Shown here: in pieces, positions 62,101 to 64,000 of the stretch
How positions within the stretch are numbered: the first letter of the stretch is position 1
Layout of the letters: every line of letters begins with the position of its first letter
NCBI GenBank assembly: GCA_020630975.1
Contig: JAHDID010000014.1
Span: 58,579-122,578, forward strand
DNA: 64,000 bases
From: Verrucomicrobiota bacterium
GTDB lineage: Bacteria; Verrucomicrobiota; Verrucomicrobiia; Verrucomicrobiales; DEV007
Reading direction: 5' to 3'
Position numbers and translations under genes: made by a program
The notes under the pieces: generated by a model
Databases searched by the model: none
What the model saw: only the letters and a program-made list of their open reading frames with translations
What the model was told of the DNA's origin: nothing

Positions 62101-62949
62101 GGGTTCGTGGGAAATGATCCGGTGAACTCGGTGGATGTGCTCGGGATGGAGCCAAAGGGCGATCCAAAGGGAAACTTATGGCAATGGATAGTTCACCGTA
62201 GTCACAACCCTAGAGATCTAATGGCAGAAGCGGATGCGGGCACAATGATGACCGCTCAGGCAGATTTTCAAGAAAAGGTGAGTGATGAGGTGCTGCCTGC
62301 AGCAAATACAGTGCTTAAAACTACCGCCGAGATTCAAAGTCCAGACCCTACCGCTGAAGTGGCTATTGTAGGAGCTGCGGTTGGAGCAGGGTTTAAACTC
62401 GGTGGAGACGTGGTTTTACCGTGGCTGAAAAAATTATTCAGCGGTAGAAAGGCCAATCAGGAATGTGAGATAAAGGATTTTGATCACTTTGGAGGTGAGT
62501 TCCTCGATGACATTCCTTTTACCAATCCTCCTCTTCCAAAGAGACTTTTCGATAACGATGTGCTGGTAGCAGCTTCGAACTATCCAACATCAAGAAAAGG
62601 TCAAGCTGCACTAGAGCTGCTAAAGAATAGCAATGCTCAGATTACCCCTAATCAGCTACGAGAGTTCATAGGATTTAAAGGAATTTCAGCTTCTCAGTTA
62701 AAAGCAAGGAAAGCATTTTTAGAACAGCACAATATAAGTGTCATAGACGGTGCCACGTTATCTCAAGGTAGTGATTTTAGGTCGGTTTTTAACTCAGTTG
62801 TTAAAGACCAGGGTAGAGGTGATGCTGCTTTGGCTGGATTCGCAAAAGAAACCGGGTTTGAAGCAGTCACATTCGAAAAGCGTTTATTTAATTTTATTAC
62901 AAAAACTCTTAGAGATGATACTGTTCCTATAACTCGAATTATTCCGTAA
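56188..62949 (+). CDS. Secreted RHS/YD-repeat protein with C-terminal PIN-like putative toxin (2253 aa)
   Basis: Signal peptide ([17 protein letters not shown]); many YD repeats ([24 protein letters not shown]-type); conserved RHS core [14 protein letters not shown]...[60 protein letters not shown]. Confidence 0.95.
   Translation: [2253 protein letters not shown]
62149..62949 (+). other. Variable C-terminal region of the RHS protein; PIN-like nuclease candidate at about 62530-62949
   Basis: Begins right after the conserved RHS core. [11 protein letters not shown] (compare DTNVL) and [29 protein letters not shown] (compare the D...A...G...vTrD..F of VapC/PIN). Family assignment by eye. Confidence 0.65.
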
Positions 62950-62954
62950 GTAAT

Positions 62955-63257
62955 ATGGGTCTCTATAATACAATTACTTGTTGTTTGCCCTGCCCGCATT
63001 GCGACGAGACAACAGAACATGAGGTTGAGTCTAAGTTTGGGAAATTAAATTTGATTGAGTACTCAATTGGAGAAAAAGTGTGTTGGACTAAATGCGATAG
63101 TGTTAAAAATGGCGGTAAACCCGCTACCCCTGAGAGCTCATTTGAGGGGTATACACAATGTAGTAACTGTAACAAAGATTTTTTTGTAAAAGTAATAATT
63201 TGTGACGATATAATATCGAAAGTAGTCCCAGATGCATCAAGAAATGGGTTTATATAA
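62955..63257 (+). CDS. Putative immunity protein for the RHS toxin, Cys-rich (zinc-ribbon-like)
   Basis: MGLYNTITCCLPCPHCDETTEHEVESKFG...KVCWTKC...YTQCSNCNKDFFVKVIICDD; starts 5 nt after the RHS stop. Confidence 0.65.
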   Translation: MGLYNTITCCLPCPHCDETTEHEVESKFGKLNLIEYSIGEKVCWTKCDSVKNGGKPATPESSFEGYTQCSNCNKDFFVKVIICDDIISKVVPDASRNGFI

Positions 63258-63316
63258 GAAAGGGGGTTAGCATAATAGCTCGACACGAATCATGTTCACT
63301 AACGGTTACCCTGTAA

Positions 63317-63648
63317 CGCAAGCGCTGGGAATAATGGTGATGTAAAAGGTGAGAGGTAGATTGAGGGAAAGATATCAACCCATCTTAAATTGCTCTGCTC
63401 TGGTCGGCTCTATTCTTCGACTAACGCACTGCTCGCAAGCGCTGGGGCCGAGTCTCTAGGGTAAGTCACCCGGGCAACGTTAAGGTTGGCAAGAATAAGG
63501 GGTCAGGTGTAAAAATAAGGGGTCGGGACATCTTATTTGACATTTGGTAATGTTAGGGCCACTTCTTGGCCGTAACTGGACTACCCGAGTCACGTTCCCT
63601 ACCGGTCACCATGCAACGCAAGCGCTGGGGCCGAGTCGTTAGGGTAAG
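63317..63648. repeat. Degenerate repeated motif CGCAAGCGCTGGGGCCGAGTCNNTAGGGTAAG
   Basis: 32-bp copies at 63434-63465 and 63617-63648, and a shorter copy (CGCAAGCGCTGGG) at 63317-63329. Confidence 0.75.
63494..63550 (+). repeat. Two-box element AATAAGGGGTC x2 (20-bp spacing), REP/transposon-end-like
   Basis: AATAAGGGGTCAGGTGTAAAAATAAGGGGTCGGGACATCTTATTTGACATTTGG. Confidence 0.6.
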
Positions 63649-63951
63649 GTCCGGGTGTTGGCGTGCTCTCTCTGGGCTAACGCCCAGCCGCCCGCCGAAC
63701 CGCCAGCCTGGTCCGGCTCACCCTCTAACTGCTCCGGCATGGCGAGTGGGCGTTTGGCGCGCCAAACTAGCACCCTTCGGGTGGTTGGGTTTGGGTACCC
63801 ACTCTCCAGCCTGCGCGCCCAGCAGCTTTGCTGGGCTATCGCCCGCTGATAGGCTTCGTAGACAACGGCCTGCCTCCCTCCTTCGCTAGCTACGGCGGAC
63901 AGGCTCTATCGGTCGGGAATGGATCGGCTACGGCCTACGCTGCGGGGTATG

Positions 63952-64000
63952 AACCGAAAGCATAGGTAACACTTGAACCGGCAACATGGGTAACAGTTTT
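63952..64000 (-). mobile_element. Possible end of an insertion sequence at the window edge
   Basis: ACCGAAAGCATAGGTAACACTTGAACCGGCAACATGGGTAACAGTTTT has two AT(A/G)GGTAAC(A) boxes 24 bp apart, the arrangement of transposase-binding boxes at IS ends. Truncated by the window; no transposase seen. Confidence 0.45.

Noticed and set aside
63317-63648. Possible CRISPR array from the repeated CGCAAGCGCTGGGG motif
   Set aside because: Only two full and one partial copy, irregular spacing (117 and 183 bp) and no cas genes.
63566-63889. 107-aa ORF in the RHS tail (MAVTGLPESRSLPVT...)
   Set aside because: Pro/Arg/Ser-rich translation of repeat DNA with hairpins; no domain recognised.

Overview
This 64 kb window looks chromosomal and, by gene content, comes from the Verrucomicrobia/Planctomycetes (PVC) group: DUF1501 + DUF1549/DUF1553 and DUF1552 + DUF1592-type pairs, SHD1 domains, tandem sulfatases and an H-X9-DG-like pilin. 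Taxonomy is inferred from families, not computed. Positions 1-48 kb are mostly housekeeping or secreted-enzyme genes: an RRM/RGG protein, glgB, a double sulfatase, sufT, yggS, NfeD/SPFH, a LysM protein, mutS, an EF-G, an rhlE-like helicase, sucCD-gltA, ispE and pgeF. Positions 48-64 kb are accessory. They hold a secreted beta-helix protein, a small HMA-like lipoprotein, a 2003-aa surface protein with eight ~165-aa repeats, and a 2253-aa Sec-exported RHS protein. The RHS protein ends in a PIN-like putative toxin and is followed 5 nt later by a small Cys-rich putative immunity ORF. A non-coding tail of degenerate repeats and IS-end-like motifs follows. The most unusual signals are: (1) the lipoprotein/eight-repeat protein/RHS-PIN/zinc-ribbon cassette; (2) a 39-bp two-box repeat (AATTCAATAGGGTACAATTTTGA-TCAATAGGGTACAAT) present four times, always on the same strand and always 5-10 nt beyond a stop codon; (3) two further two-box elements of similar architecture in the RHS tail; (4) a REP-like triple-hairpin element near 3.7 kb. 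No tRNA, rRNA or CRISPR array was recognised. All family names come from reading motifs by eye; no search was run.
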